64,000 bases of DNA from positions 4,467,151 to 4,531,150 of the forward strand of contig OZ026566.1 in the NCBI GenBank assembly GCA_964020155.1, read 5' to 3'. The notes beneath the pieces were generated by a model, which saw only the letters and a list, made by a program, of their open reading frames with translations, ran no database searches and was not told the DNA's origin. Origin of the DNA: Chondrilla cf. caribensis. Its lineage: Eukaryota; Porifera; Demospongiae; Chondrillida; Chondrillidae. Shown one piece after another: positions 27,326 to 54,769 of this stretch. Made by a program: the position numbers and the translations under genes. Each line of letters begins with the position of its first letter. Position 1 is the stretch's first letter.

Positions 27326-27823
27326 ATGGCCACCGTGACGTTGAGGACAGCTCGTACTCTGAACGACATTAGTGATGACGAAATTCGAAAGACCTTTAGT
27401 TTCTTGCCTCATATAGTGAAGATTGTGAAAGCTGCATCGACTAGTTCAGCAACAGAACCTCTACTATTAAAGAATTCTGTGAGTTCGCATTCGCCAACAC
27501 ACAAAAGTCGTCTTACTGGAGTAACTATGCTGACCTAATGTGTGTGAATACGGCCAATTTGTAGATACAAGAACTAAAAGAGCAATTACTTAAGGCCCAC
27601 ATGTTAATTGAACGTGCTGAGTTTCTGAATACCACTCCACAACAGCAGAACAAACAACTGGAAACTATTCGAGAGAAGATCAAAGACAGAATGTGAGTAG
27701 CACCACGGTAGCACGAACGCCTTGATCTTCTTCGATCACATTCATTTTTACTTCTTCTCACACAGGGAGTTAATGGAGAAGTATTCACATGTAGATTATG
27801 ATTTGCTCATGAGGAAGCCATAG
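27326..27823 (+). CDS. MED9: Mediator complex subunit 9
   Basis: MED9 is a small middle-module subunit of Mediator in the nucleus. Three exons join in frame: 27326-27478, 27565-27692 and 27766-27823, giving 112 residues. The block FSFLPHIVKIVKAAS matches human YSFLPLVHNIIK. A helical region follows (IQELKEQLLKAHMLIERAEFL), then TPQQQNKQLETIREKIKDRMELMEKY, matching the human LSPEQQQQQLQSLREQV helix. Vertebrate MED9 has a long Pro/Gln N-terminus that is missing here. Confidence 0.88.
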
Positions 27824-28182
27824 CTGTTTTCTTATTACAAGGAACCTTATGAAGGAATTGTTTCTTTTTATTTCAGAGTTGCACATTGTTTAATATCTAA
27901 AGCTACAGTACTTGTACATTTTAACAACCGTTATGCTAATCCTATAGCTGGGTTAGAAGGTAGTGGATGCCAACGGGTCTTGTTAAGTGGTTACCGGCTA
28001 ATACTAATATTTTTCCATGATATCATACAGGTGTGTGTTGTCGAGCTTTACATCTTCAAGCTGGTTGTAACATAAGCAGCTATACACATACGTACACAGG
28101 GCTCAAAACACATACTTAAACACTCAATGTTACACAAGAATGTGTATGTATAGACAACTGATGAAAGTTTATAGTTGCTCCA

Positions 28183-29486
28183 TTACAGCATGAAGAGAAG
28201 ATCATGGTTGCGTTCTCCAGTGCCACAATAAAAAGATCCAAAATTCTTTGTGTTGGGGACGTGATAGAATACATATCCGATCCAAAGCAAACAACGCAGT
28301 ATAACCACAGACCCATTCTCAAGCTGCACACTCCAACAGCCTAAAACACACAGACCAGTAAAACATAGACAAGAAAGAGAATTGAAAGAGAAACAAACCA
28401 TTAGGAATGTTGTTATCTATGCTTTCCAGAAACTCCAAGGTCTTGTTGACACCAACTTTCTTTGACAGTGCTTCTTTGTTTTTGTCATGTATTGGCTCTC
28501 TGAAGTTCATGTAAAAGTGTAATTTCTGTGCATCTCCCAGTGAAAGACCTGTCAATGCAGAAAAAATCACCCAATTCTGCCATCATATCTAATCACTAAA
28601 CAATATTACATGAAATTAAACCTGATCACAATAGATCATTACAAATTTCATCATTAAACAAAGAACAAATTCAACTATTCACTGTAAGTGTGTAAGTACG
28701 TAATTTATACAAAAGTTGTCCCACCACAGCCTATTCCTACCAAAGTATGCATGTTATCCTGAACTTGTTGGCTTGTGAAGAGGGCTCAACTGGAGGACTA
28801 TTATAAAGGATCTCAAGGCATCAATATACGTACGTGCACCAATCACATATCACAGTACACGACATTCACTCAACAAAATGTACACACCCTTAAAGGCTTC
28901 ATTTTCTTGCACTGTTCCTGTTGGGGTCTTCATATAAGCGCCCTGGGGTACCACACCCACCTCATCGTCAATAGTTGCAATCACTGCTGCTAGACGATCC
29001 TCTTCTTTCATTTCAACGGTTGTAGTTTCTTCTCGAGCATTTTCTCCTTCTCCAACTCTGTGCGTGACTGTGTGCTCGTATGCAAAAGAAGGATCTCCTG
29101 AAAATCGCCCACGTAGCAGCCCAGCCCTCATCATCAGTGCTCCATCAGCATGTGGCAAAATCGCCCAATTCAAGCAGTCTTGACTATAACAAACATAAAA
29201 TAAGTATGCTAATATAAGCTCTTACTTCCACAAATACAGGTCAAAACCTTCGTATTTACCTGTAGAGGTACTTTTTGTCCTTCATAGCATCATTTCCCAA
29301 TCCTTGAGCAATAAAATAGTCGTTTTTGATTCCTCTGATAACTCCCCACAGCTTAACGCACAAGAACTTGTGATTACTCTGCAGTATTGCTAACGATGTT
29401 CTAAGCGTTGCCTTCTGCTCGACACTGAGAACGAAACCGCTACTTTCCAAGTAGGACATGTGCTGGCTCAAAGTCGACGACTCCAT
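28183..29486 (-). CDS. RSPH9: radial spoke head protein 9
   Basis: RSPH9 is a structural part of the radial spoke head in motile 9+2 cilia and flagella. Four exons join in frame: 29486-29260, 29183-28888, 28548-28399 and 28340-28183, giving 276 residues, the same length as the human protein. Conserved blocks are KLWGVIRGIKNDYFIAQGLG, GRFSGDPSFAYEHT, VPQGAYMKTPTG, LHFYMNFREP and the end NTKNFGSFYCGTGERNHDLL. It implies an organism with motile cilia. It is head-to-head with the ArfGAP gene (211 bp between starts). Confidence 0.95.
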
Positions 29487-29697
29487 GTTCCACGGTACAA
29501 TGTTGCTATGGTAACTAATGAGATTCATTATCCTCGTTAATCCCGATTCATGTGGTCCGCATAGAGGTCCGTGTTGATATACACAACGATCGTCGGCAAC
29601 GGGTATATGGTCTAGTCGTACTGAAGGGAAATCCGTGTTTACGAGAGGCAGTGGCATCAACAGTGGAGTTTATTTGAGCGTATGTGTGGACGGAGAG

Positions 29698-37071
<7,374 letters not shown>

Positions 37072-37793
37072 ATCTGATGTTGTCGTGTTTGTAAGTTTTA
37101 TTTTAAATTTATTGTGATTTATTGAGACTGTATAAAGTATACCAAGGACAATAATTTTTGAATGGACAAATTATTCCCGTTTGTTTTCCCAGCATGATCA
37201 TTGTATCAATGTTGTAGTATACAGTATGTTATCCTGTACACGCCTACACGTGAGCCTGTGGATTTAGTTTCAACGGGCTAGGAGTACTCCCAGTGTGTTC
37301 TATTCTTAAACCATTTGTTGTGCGTCCTTTTTGAACCATTCATTTTCAATGTCGAGACTCACAATCGGTTCGCCAAATTTGGTTAATCCCCCTTTCATGA
37401 GAGCTCCACATCGAGGGAATCGTTGAAGACCGTCAAAATTACCAGGGAAAGTCCATCTGGTCCGTATTAACTCTCGAAGATTTGCTTCCTTACGTAATGA
37501 GCGAGAGAGACGCTAGTCGTTTATAGTTTGTGTGGAAAGTCCACAGAGTGCGAGACCGTTCTTTCTTGTTGTCCTAATATTGCCAAGTCACGGTAGAGTG
37601 AAGCATTTTCACCATTTTAAGGACGTAACATTACAGCCGTTCGTAGTTGTGACTCCAGTCCGTGTGTCGATCGCTTGTTCCCTATCGAAGTGACTGGTTG
37701 TCGTACGACTGACAGGTAAGTCTACAAAGATTCTACCAGGCGTAGTAGAGCCTTCAGCTTTTTATGAAATTGTTTGTTAAATTTTAGTCAAGG
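37072..37793. other. intergenic region, ArfGAP to ROCO kinase
   Basis: About 720 bp, probably 3' UTR of the ArfGAP gene then promoter and 5' UTR of the ROCO gene. GTAAGT-type words at 37092 and 37711 could be donors of non-coding exons. No coding exon is apparent. Confidence 0.5.
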
Positions 37794-44935
<7,142 letters not shown>

Positions 44936-44985
44936 ATAGTGACTCTATGCCAGGGGGACAGTCCAAAATTTGCCCAATTTCATGT

Positions 44986-45690
44986 GTACCCCACATGCAT
45001 CCCCACATGTATCCCCACATCTATCCCCACATGCATCCCCACATGCATCCCCACATCTATCCCCACATGCACCCCCACATGCATCCCCACATACATCCCC
45101 ACATGCACCCCCACATCTATCCCCACATGCATCCCCACATGTATCCCCACATACATCCCCAGATGCATCCCCACATGCATCCCCACATGCATCCCCACAT
45201 CTATCCCCACATGCACCCCCACATGCATCCCCACATGCATCCCCACATGCACCCCCACATCTATCCCCACATGCATCCCCACATGTATCCCCTCATACAT
45301 CCCCAGATGCATCCCCACATGCATCCCCACATGCATCCCCACATGTATCCCCACATACATCCCCAGATGCATCCCCACATGCATCCCCACATGCATCCCC
45401 ACATGCACCCCCACATCTATCCCCAGATGCATCCCCACATGTATCCCCACATACATCCCCAGATGCATCCCCACATGCATCCCCACATGTATCCCCACAT
45501 ACATCCCCAGATGCATCCCCACATGCATCCCCACATGCATCCCCACATACATCCCCACATACATCCCCACATGCATCCCCACATGTATCCCCACATACAT
45601 CCCCACATGCACCCCCACATCTATCCCCACATGCATCCCCACATCTATCCCCACATGCATCCCCACATGTATCCCCACATGTATCCCATC
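44986..45690 (+). repeat. 12-bp minisatellite (CCCCACATGCAT)n
   Basis: About 59 units of 12 bp with GCAT/GTAT/CTAT/ACAT/GCAC variants begin about 50 bases after the ROCO stop, probably within its 3' UTR. The period keeps all three forward frames and two reverse frames open, so the long Met-His-Pro-type ORFs here are repeat artefacts. Confidence 0.97.
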
Positions 45691-46062
45691 ATTCCGCTAC
45701 TACCTGTGAATTTTTTCTATGTTCGTACAGAACATCTCTCCATCAAGAATGCAGGATATTGACTGTGATCGTGAAATTGATGGCTTTGTTCTTTTGTAAT
45801 GATGAAAGTATCTGTTCTATATGAAATATTTATTCTTCTTCATTTTATAACAAACATTTTCACATGTGAAGTAGCCACTATTCTCAATTAACACATCCCA
45901 GGCACTTAATTATTAGTAATTGAATATATATGTATATTATTATCATAAATAATTGCAAATAATTACAAATTGATGTCAATTGAAATTGATATTGTTACAA
46001 CACAATTATTGGAGCAGTTATCGAATGTACACAACATTAACACTACTATGGTTTCAAATCAA
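45691..46062. other. AT-rich convergent intergenic region
   Basis: About 370 bp between the minisatellite and the stop of the NALF-like gene. No coding or RNA feature is visible. Confidence 0.5.
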
Positions 46063-47911
46063 TCAAACACAGTTTTGCAGGAACTCAAAATAAGACATTC
46101 CCTCAGGGGAGTTACAAGTACTATAACGAGATTGATCGCAGTGATCCTTGATCCATTGTTTAGCTGGAGAGGGATGTAGTCATGTGATGAGCATGTGACA
46201 GCAGCCTACTTTATTCTATGTCTACTATATGAACAACACACACGCGCGCGCACGCACACGCACACACACGCACGCACGCACACGCACACACACACGCACA
46301 CACACACGCACACACACACACGCACGCACGCACACGCACACACACGCACGCACACACGCACGCACGCACGCACACACACACACACACACAACCACTGCTC
46401 TTGTATACTCACTTGGACAGTTGAACACAGGGTCACCTGCATACTGCTCCTCCATTGACCCCTTGTCACCGTTGAGAAACGTGAACTGATTCTGAGCTGG
46501 TAGATAGAAAGGGCATTCCACGAGAACATCCCAGCACACCTGGAGACATGGCTTCAGTTTCATCAACTGACCATCACTGGATTTAAAAAGTAGCGGCAAT
46601 TTCGTACGACACAACCAATTGGTATATCTCATCTAGCAACAGATGATGGCAAATATAATCAACAGATCCAAGTATACACAACAATCACACTGCTGCTTCA
46701 TAACAGAGTACATGCATACCATTTCACAGTCTAACACACTACAGTCCACAACACTACAGTTGGACACACTACAGTCCACAACACTACAGTTGGACACACT
46801 ACAGTTGGACACACTACAGTCCACAACACTACAGTTGGACACACTACAGTTGGACACACTACAGTCCACAACACTACAGTCAGACACACTACAGTCCACA
46901 ACACTACAGTCAGACACACTACAGTCCACAACACTACAGTCAGACACACTACAGTCCACAACACTACAGTCAGACACACTACAGTCCACAACACTACAGT
47001 CAGACACACTACAGTCCACAACACTACAGTCAGACACACTACAGTCCACAACACTACAGTTGGGCACACTACAGTCCACAACACTACAGTCAGACACACT
47101 ACAGTCCACAACACTACAGTCAGACACACTACAGTCCACAACACTACAGTCAGACACACTACAGTCCACAACACTACAGTTGGGCACACTACAGTCCACA
47201 ACACTACAGTCAAACATGCTACAGTCGGACATGCTACAGTGGTAGTACCTGACACTTGCTCACTCCATCTTCTGTGATCAGCACACCGCGAACTGTCCTG
47301 TCAAGGAGGTCCATGTAGTTGTCAAGGCTACCACTGAGGGAGCTCAGTACTGTCTCCAATTCACTTTCGGAACCAAAAAGGCCTAGCTCCTTCCTGGTGC
47401 AGCCCAGAACCTCTGTATCGTTGACAGAAGGATCAGTGCACATGGATATGTTCTGTGCACACATGTCTGCTTTGCACACCTCACAGGCATGGGAACAGGA
47501 GTCAATCCGCACCTCAATATCACTGGTCGCATTGGCCTGCCTGATGACTGTTCCATTGTAGTATTCGTCCAATGACAGCTGGCAATCTGATAATACCCTT
47601 GAACTTGAAGGAGGATCAAAGACATTAGTAGTCTCATTGCTAGGCATAGGTACGTCGCAGTCTTTACTTCTGCTACAGAGCACAAGCTGATTAGCGGACG
47701 TAGTGGATGAAGTCTGCTCCAAAGTAAGGTAGAAATATTGACCTCCTTGGACGACATTAAGAGAGTTACAAATAGCAGTACAGTCACTTGAACTTTGAGG
47801 AGCAACGCGTGTACACAGGAATAATACTAGTATCCATCGGTAGGCGATACTAGACGGATAGAGTAACCCAGTATTAGTATAAAACAACTTCAATCTTCCT
47901 TCAACGGCCAT
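46063..47911 (-). CDS. FAM155/Mid1-like secreted cysteine-rich protein (NALCN channel auxiliary factor family)
   Basis: Three exons join in frame: 47911-47249, 46632-46413 and 46163-46063, giving 327 residues. A hydrophobic segment ([13 protein letters not shown], about residues 24-36) suggests a signal peptide or anchor. The rest is Cys-rich with several N-glycosylation sequons (NET, NGT, NAT, NIS, NDT). The C-terminal half has NWLC, then [19 protein letters not shown] and [10 protein letters not shown]. That pattern matches the FAM155/NLF-1/yeast Mid1 family, extracellular partners of NALCN/Cch1 four-domain cation channels. The family call rests on this Cys pattern from memory. The downstream short exon ([17 protein letters not shown]) was found by phase and cysteine content. 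Head-to-head with YIPF4, 86 bp between starts. Confidence 0.72.
46236..46392 (-). repeat. (CA)n/(CACG)n microsatellite in NALF-like intron 2
   Basis: A CA array with many CG substitutions; on the gene's sense strand it is GT. It starts about 20 bases after the donor at 46412. Confidence 0.95.
46733..47245 (-). repeat. 30-bp minisatellite in NALF-like intron 1
   Basis: About 17 units of 30 bp (two diverged 15-bp halves, CACTACAGTCCACAA and CACTACAGTCAGACA). The array begins within a few bases of the exon 1 donor at 47248. The period keeps frames open on both strands, producing spurious ORFs. Confidence 0.96.
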
Positions 47912-47997
47912 TTTACCGAAATTTAATTTCCCAGTAGAAATTTATATTGATAAATCAGCCCATGCAACCTATATAAATTTCTATAAAGGAGGTAAAA

Positions 47998-49335
<1,338 letters not shown>

Positions 49336-49544
49336 AAGCATTGCTCTTTGTTGGCCACACCACCAATGTTGGTGTGTGTACATTTGCCTAAACTGTTCCA
49401 AGAATTTTATTTTAAAACACGTAATCAATGTCTTATTCTATGTGTAAGTTCCCTAAACTTAACACATTATTTTTTTCAGTTGAGAAAAAGTACTACAACC
49501 TAATCATAATCAATGGAAAGAGGTATATGTTGCTTGTTTACATG

Positions 49545-50459
49545 TCAACTTCCAGAGGATTGAGCCCCACTCTTGTCGATGGAGGACCATGCCATTCTCT
49601 TCGTGCTGTAGGCTTTGAACACTTCTCCGTGTTTGGTAATCCCGATTGCTCCTCCGTAACCTCCCACCCTTTGCTTCATGTAAGAGAGAGCATCTTCAGC
49701 TGCCTTCTGCCCCGTCTTCTTTGAGAAGGAGATGTCGGTTAGAATTCTTTGACAGAGGGTAACCTTGGCGATGGCCTCCCCGTGTCCTGTGGTTGAGACA
49801 CCACCCACTTCGTTGTCACATGAAGCTCCACATCCAATGAGAGGGGAATCCCCTACCCTGCCAGGCATTTTGTAGGTTATGCCCCCAGTGGAAGTTCCTG
49901 CGGCCAGGTTACCATGGATATCCATAGCAACAACCCCTACAGTATCATGCTCTCTGTCCCACTCAACCTGGGTACCAGTAAACAGCTCTTTGATCACACT
50001 TTTGTATTTGTGATACTCCTCCCAATATTTACAAGCTCGTTCAGTTACTAGGTGAGATTGGTCCACCTCTGATATTCCCATTGCGGCTGCAAATTCATTG
50101 GCTCCTTTGCCAATCAGGAACACGTGATCTGTCTTGTCCAGTACCAGCCGGGCGAGTGATATGGGATGCGCAATGTTCACTACGGACGCTACAGCTCCAA
50201 ACTTAAGATCTTCGCCACTTACAATAATAGCATCCATTTCTACCTCTTTCTTTGACGTAAGACAAGATCCCCTCCCACAGTTCAGGACAGGATTGTCCTC
50301 CAAGTTTCTCACAGAGGTTTCCACAGCGTCCAGGGATGAACCTCCCTTCAAAAGGACTTCGTAGCCTTCGCGAGCAGCAGATTCACATCCTCGTACACAT
50401 TCATCTCTCATCTCGTCTGGAATGGCCCATGCACCACCGTGAACGATTATAGCCGCCAT
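49545..50459 (-). CDS. ASRGL1: isoaspartyl peptidase / L-asparaginase
   Basis: A single-exon gene of 304 residues. This Ntn-hydrolase is made as a proenzyme that cleaves itself before a catalytic threonine, then hydrolyses isoaspartyl dipeptides and L-asparagine in the cytosol. The nucleophile is Thr173 in HDTVGVVAMD. The substrate blocks GNLAAGTSTGG and GRVGDSPLIGCG, the C-terminal TTGHGEAI, and the N-terminal HGGAW are all present. Length and motifs match the human enzyme (308). It has no introns, unlike most neighbours. Confidence 0.96.
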   Translation of the reverse strand: MAAIIVHGGAWAIPDEMRDECVRGCESAAREGYEVLLKGGSSLDAVETSVRNLEDNPVLNCGRGSCLTSKKEVEMDAIIVSGEDLKFGAVASVVNIAHPISLARLVLDKTDHVFLIGKGANEFAAAMGISEVDQSHLVTERACKYWEEYHKYKSVIKELFTGTQVEWDREHDTVGVVAMDIHGNLAAGTSTGGITYKMPGRVGDSPLIGCGASCDNEVGGVSTTGHGEAIAKVTLCQRILTDISFSKKTGQKAAEDALSYMKQRVGGYGGAIGITKHGEVFKAYSTKRMAWSSIDKSGAQSSGS

Positions 50460-50642
50460 CTGCTTCCCTCAAATCACTCAAAATATACGGTACTGTGTGT
50501 AATGGCTGTTTTAAGCACTCTTCTCCGGCTATTGAAAGCGAAACTCGACAAATACCGTGGATTCTTTATTGGAAAGTATGGACAACATTCATTTGATGGC
50601 GCCTTCCCTTATGTAGACGCTTTTCGACGTTTTTCTCAGCCG

Positions 50643-50715
50643 GGTCCCATAGTGTAGAGGTTTAACACATTGGACTTTGAATCCAAAGACCCGAGTTCGA
50701 ATCTCGGTGGGACCT
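50643..50715 (+). tRNA. tRNA-Gln (anticodon TTG)
   Basis: A complete cloverleaf of 73 bases without introns. The acceptor stem is GGTCCCA/TGGGACC with discriminator T. The D-arm/A-box is AGTGTAGAGGTTTAACAC. The anticodon stem TTGGA/TCCAA encloses the loop CTTTGAA, with TTG at 50677-50679. The T-arm/B-box is GAGTTCGAATCTC. A T-run (50730-50735, TTTTTT) follows for polymerase III termination. The tRNA lies between the divergent starts and ends of ASRGL1 and DICER. Confidence 0.95.
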
Positions 50716-50729
50716 ACCTTTATTTGCTT

Positions 50730-50735
50730 TTTTTA
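50730..50735 (+). terminator. polymerase III T-run after tRNA-Gln
   Basis: A run of T residues about 15 bases after the tRNA end is a typical RNA polymerase III terminator. Confidence 0.6.
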
Positions 50736-50926
50736 CCAGAGATCCGCAACCTAATCAAGTTGTACCATAGCTTAATTGAATTTCTGTCTTTTTAAGGTCT
50801 AACCTATCACATCTTCAAACTTAACTTTGGAAAAATAATGTTACAAAAAGAACAATTATTATTATGCACTGTTATAAATTAAATTAAATAAAATCACAGT
50901 GCCCAAACAGTTTATGTTCAAATACT

Positions 50927-53900
50927 TCAAACTTTGTTGGAGTGCGTCTGTAATTTTCTGATGAGTCTTTTGGCGGCAATTTGTTTAGCTGCTGTTTCTG
51001 TTACACTATATCCTGTGGCAACGAGTGGTGGTTCGCCATTGTTTAACACGACCTTGACAGTGATGGAATACTTTTTGTTTGAGTCTCTTCTAACCTTCCT
51101 GTTTGAAATGAAGCAAATAACATTATCTGGTCTCGGTGTGTGCGTGTGTGTTTGCATATGTATGTGCGTGCGCGCGTGTGTGGGGGAGGGTGTCAGAAGT
51201 GCATGTGTCTTAACACAAAGTGACAGTGCATGGGTGTGGTATGGATGTGTCTGGAGAGGAAGTGTGCTCGTCTACACTGAGAGTTTGTGTGCGTGCGGTA
51301 ACAACCACTCACTCGAAGGTAGCATTAGGGTTCTCCTGGAACAGCTGATCAACAGGATTCAAAGGCAGATGATGAGAATACTCATCTTCAGAGCACAAAG
51401 GAACAAAATGAACAAGAGTGGTTATTGCACAGAAGTTAGAAGAGGTGGAAGGAATGACTCACCTATGAGTGGGACAAAGAGATCCTCAAATACTCTCCAG
51501 ACAACCCTCAACTCCATTCCTGAGTCCATGAATATAGCGCCTGCCACTGATTCAATCAGGTCACCAAGAACCTTTGGTGCATACATCTCGGTGTATTCAT
51601 CCTCTTCATCTTCTGGACTCGAGGGAGGCATGGGCAGGGGGCTCGTACTCTGCAAGATACAAGTATTGACAGTACATGTTATAGTGCAAGCTCTGTACAA
51701 TACAATGTAAATACCACAGTACATCGCACCGCATGTTGCATGTGTGTGAGATGTTTGTACAATATAATACATACTCCCGAGTTGTTGCACGCTTGCACAA
51801 TTGCAACAGTAAACACAACAAACAAAACCAATAACAAACAAACAAAACTATGTCAATAAAACAGCAAACAAGCACGCCACAATAAACATACTGGTCCACA
51901 TATGATTTCCCTGTGGTCCGGATTTTGTTTGATGTGCTTTTGGCTTTGAAGGTAGTTCTCAATCTCAGAAAACAATGTCGACGAGTTGTGCTTCAAAAGA
52001 CGATTCAATCCAAGCTTCAGCGTCATCTCTGCGAATGTGTTGTTATTGACCAATGCGGATCTCAGTTGTGTGAGCTCTCCAGGAGAACGCTGTGGGAACT
52101 TCCAGTAGATGTATGTTGTGATGAGATAGTCCAGGACAGCATCACCCAAGAACTCCAGTTTCTGGTAGCAGTTGGTAACGTGGTTCCTCACGTATGAGGC
52201 ATGTGTGCAAGCTTCCACTAAGTAACGCTTGTCTCTGAAGTGGTACTTCAGTTCTTTCTCCAACGTGTCCAGACCGACTGTCAGTTTCTCTAACTCGTCA
52301 CCTTTATAGTCTGGAAGTTGCCATTTTGGAAAAAAATCTAGCAAAATTCCACCTGGAGAAGTTACTAACTCAAAAAAGCTACTAGGAGGGCAATAATCAT
52401 GCTGCATTTCAATTCTCTGTTTGATTTCGGGTTTCATTTTTCCAGCAGACGGGTTCCCGACATTCAGCTCGATGCCCATCCACAGCATGAAGCTCAGAGC
52501 TGCTTGCATCCCACCACAACTGAGGTAGGCACCGATCAGACTCTCCACACAATCTGCTATGCTTTTGTCTGAAAATGGAGAGGTGGTGTATTTTGATATC
52601 ACATGACTGTCACCTGACTCAACAACATAGCATGGAGGGATCCACATTTCGCGTGCACGAAACGGCTTTGCTGCAATCAGCGAAGGAATATCCTTCTGCT
52701 TTGCCAAGTGAAAGAGATTAAGATTGGAGACTACCTTGGACCTAGCTTCCGTGAGTTGACCCTCGCTATGGTACTTCTGGGAACAGAAGACCGACACTGA
52801 TGTTGACAACTTTAGGAAGCTGTCGCCTAAAATTTCCAATCTCTCAAGATCAACAATGTCCTCAGCAGATGCCAGTGTCAAAGCTTGAATGAGCACCGCG
52901 TTGCTAGGTCCCACTAATGAGGTGATGTTGTTGCCGGCCAGACTATATCTGTCCTCCAGAGGAAGGAAGTCTTTCTCGTTTAAGACAATCAAACATTTCA
53001 AGCTGCTCACGCTGTTGTTCTCAAACCCTCGCAGATCTGCATCAGTTATCACTTCAGATGAACCTCTTTCTATCACACCCACTCCTGTAGCAGATTGAAT
53101 CTTTCTTCTTAGTTCATCCGTTGTTAAAGCAGCTTCGATTCTCCACAATACAGATGGAATACAGTGGAGAAGTCTGTAAACGGGAGCAGTGACAGGATGC
53201 ACCTTGCATATTTCCGGGAAGAGGAGAATTCTCCTCCTGTCCTTGACACCTTCCTTGCTGGCCTCATGGTCCTCACCTTTTCTGGTCTTGAATCTCGACG
53301 TTAGGAGATCTGTTCTCTTTGACAGTGGCTCACACACGAGTGCTGGCTGATTTTCATCCCTCAGACGTGCGTTATACTTGCTAAGGAAATACTGTGCGTA
53401 GGAGATATTTTCAGCACTGTAGGGAAATTGTGTCTGAGGTGTTGTAGAGTGATCTGTTCCTACTACTGCATACATCTCACAGTCACTCTGACCAGTGGTG
53501 TAGGCTTTAGACACAATCATGTCCCTGTACACGTGAGGTGATGTGTAGGTACACCCTCCAAGAATATCTGAGGGCCTGTCACGTCCGGACTTGGCCAGCG
53601 TCGATGCCATCTCGGTGTCCACATAACATGTGCTCAGCTGTGGGATGATTGCCACGGGAACCACGAGGTAGTTGCTCTGAGCATTGTGGGGAGAGTGCTT
53701 GAGGTGAGGTGGGGATATCCCCAGGACTCCCTCCATGACGTAGCAGTGGGATTCGCTCAGGACCTGCAGTTCTTCTGGGGTGAAATAAATTCTCTCCTCC
53801 TCCTCGGTGACCTCCACTGTCAGCTCCACTTCGTGGACAAAGAGCGAGAAATGCGGCACCTACAGGCAAATCAAGAGCAACAGCTGATCATTCACTCACA

Positions 53901-54712
53901 CAAGCCAATTTCAAAACATGACAATTCACAAAGCACCATGGTTCATATTCAATTCAAAATTCACCAATGATGAAGGTAGCAGACAGCAGCCAAAATATTT
54001 GGTGCAATGAAATTTCTGTGGCTACTGACATTCATAAATCAGTGTGACACATGGGACATATGTATGTACATGTAGTTGTTCACTGCTACAGATTTCATTC
54101 GAAGTGTAAAATGTACAAATTCCACATTCATTTCGATTTTGTACACCTTCCACTTACCATATGCATTTGGAGTGTGACTCTGGACAGTAGACCGAATGTC
54201 AGTATGGTGTCCTCCCCACTGTGCTGGTAGTAGATACCCCGAGAGTCCTTGATGTGGCAGACATAGAGACGACAGCTATCACCTCTGGAGGGATGACAGG
54301 CAGAGAGGACCTCCGGGATCTGAACAAGAGACACCACTCATCATACACCATACCTGATATAGCGTTGAGTGACAGACACTGACTCACATGACGTTTGTAG
54401 GTGTCCCTTCTTCTGTCGGTTCCAGCATTTGGACAAGATTTCTTCAATTCTGCCATGTCCATACTGCCGCTGTCCTCGTCTGCTTTGATTGTCGGGAGAA
54501 GATGCTTGTCTAAGAGCCCATTTTTATGAAGAACCTCAACAGCCTTCAGTGCAGCTGCTTGTTCAGCTTGTCTCCTAGTCTCCATTTCCTGTCCCTATAC
54601 ACATCACAACCAGGGGTTATTATACTACATGTGTGGGTGGGTGTGCATGTGTGTGTGTCTGTGTGTGCGCGCGTGTGTGTGTGTGCGTGTGCGTGCATGT
54701 GTGTGTTGTGTG

Positions 54713-54769
<57 letters not shown>

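Noticed and set aside
27278..27412. 45-residue N-terminal extension of the TMEM229-like ORF
   Set aside because: The region overlaps MED9 exon 1 and its 5' end; the ATG at 27277 aligns with the vertebrate start, so the extension is probably not translated.
46633..47255. ORFs of about 170-200 codons on both strands (LQSTTLQ-type and [14 protein letters not shown] repeats)
   Set aside because: They are translations of the 30-bp minisatellite in intron 1 of the NALF-like gene.
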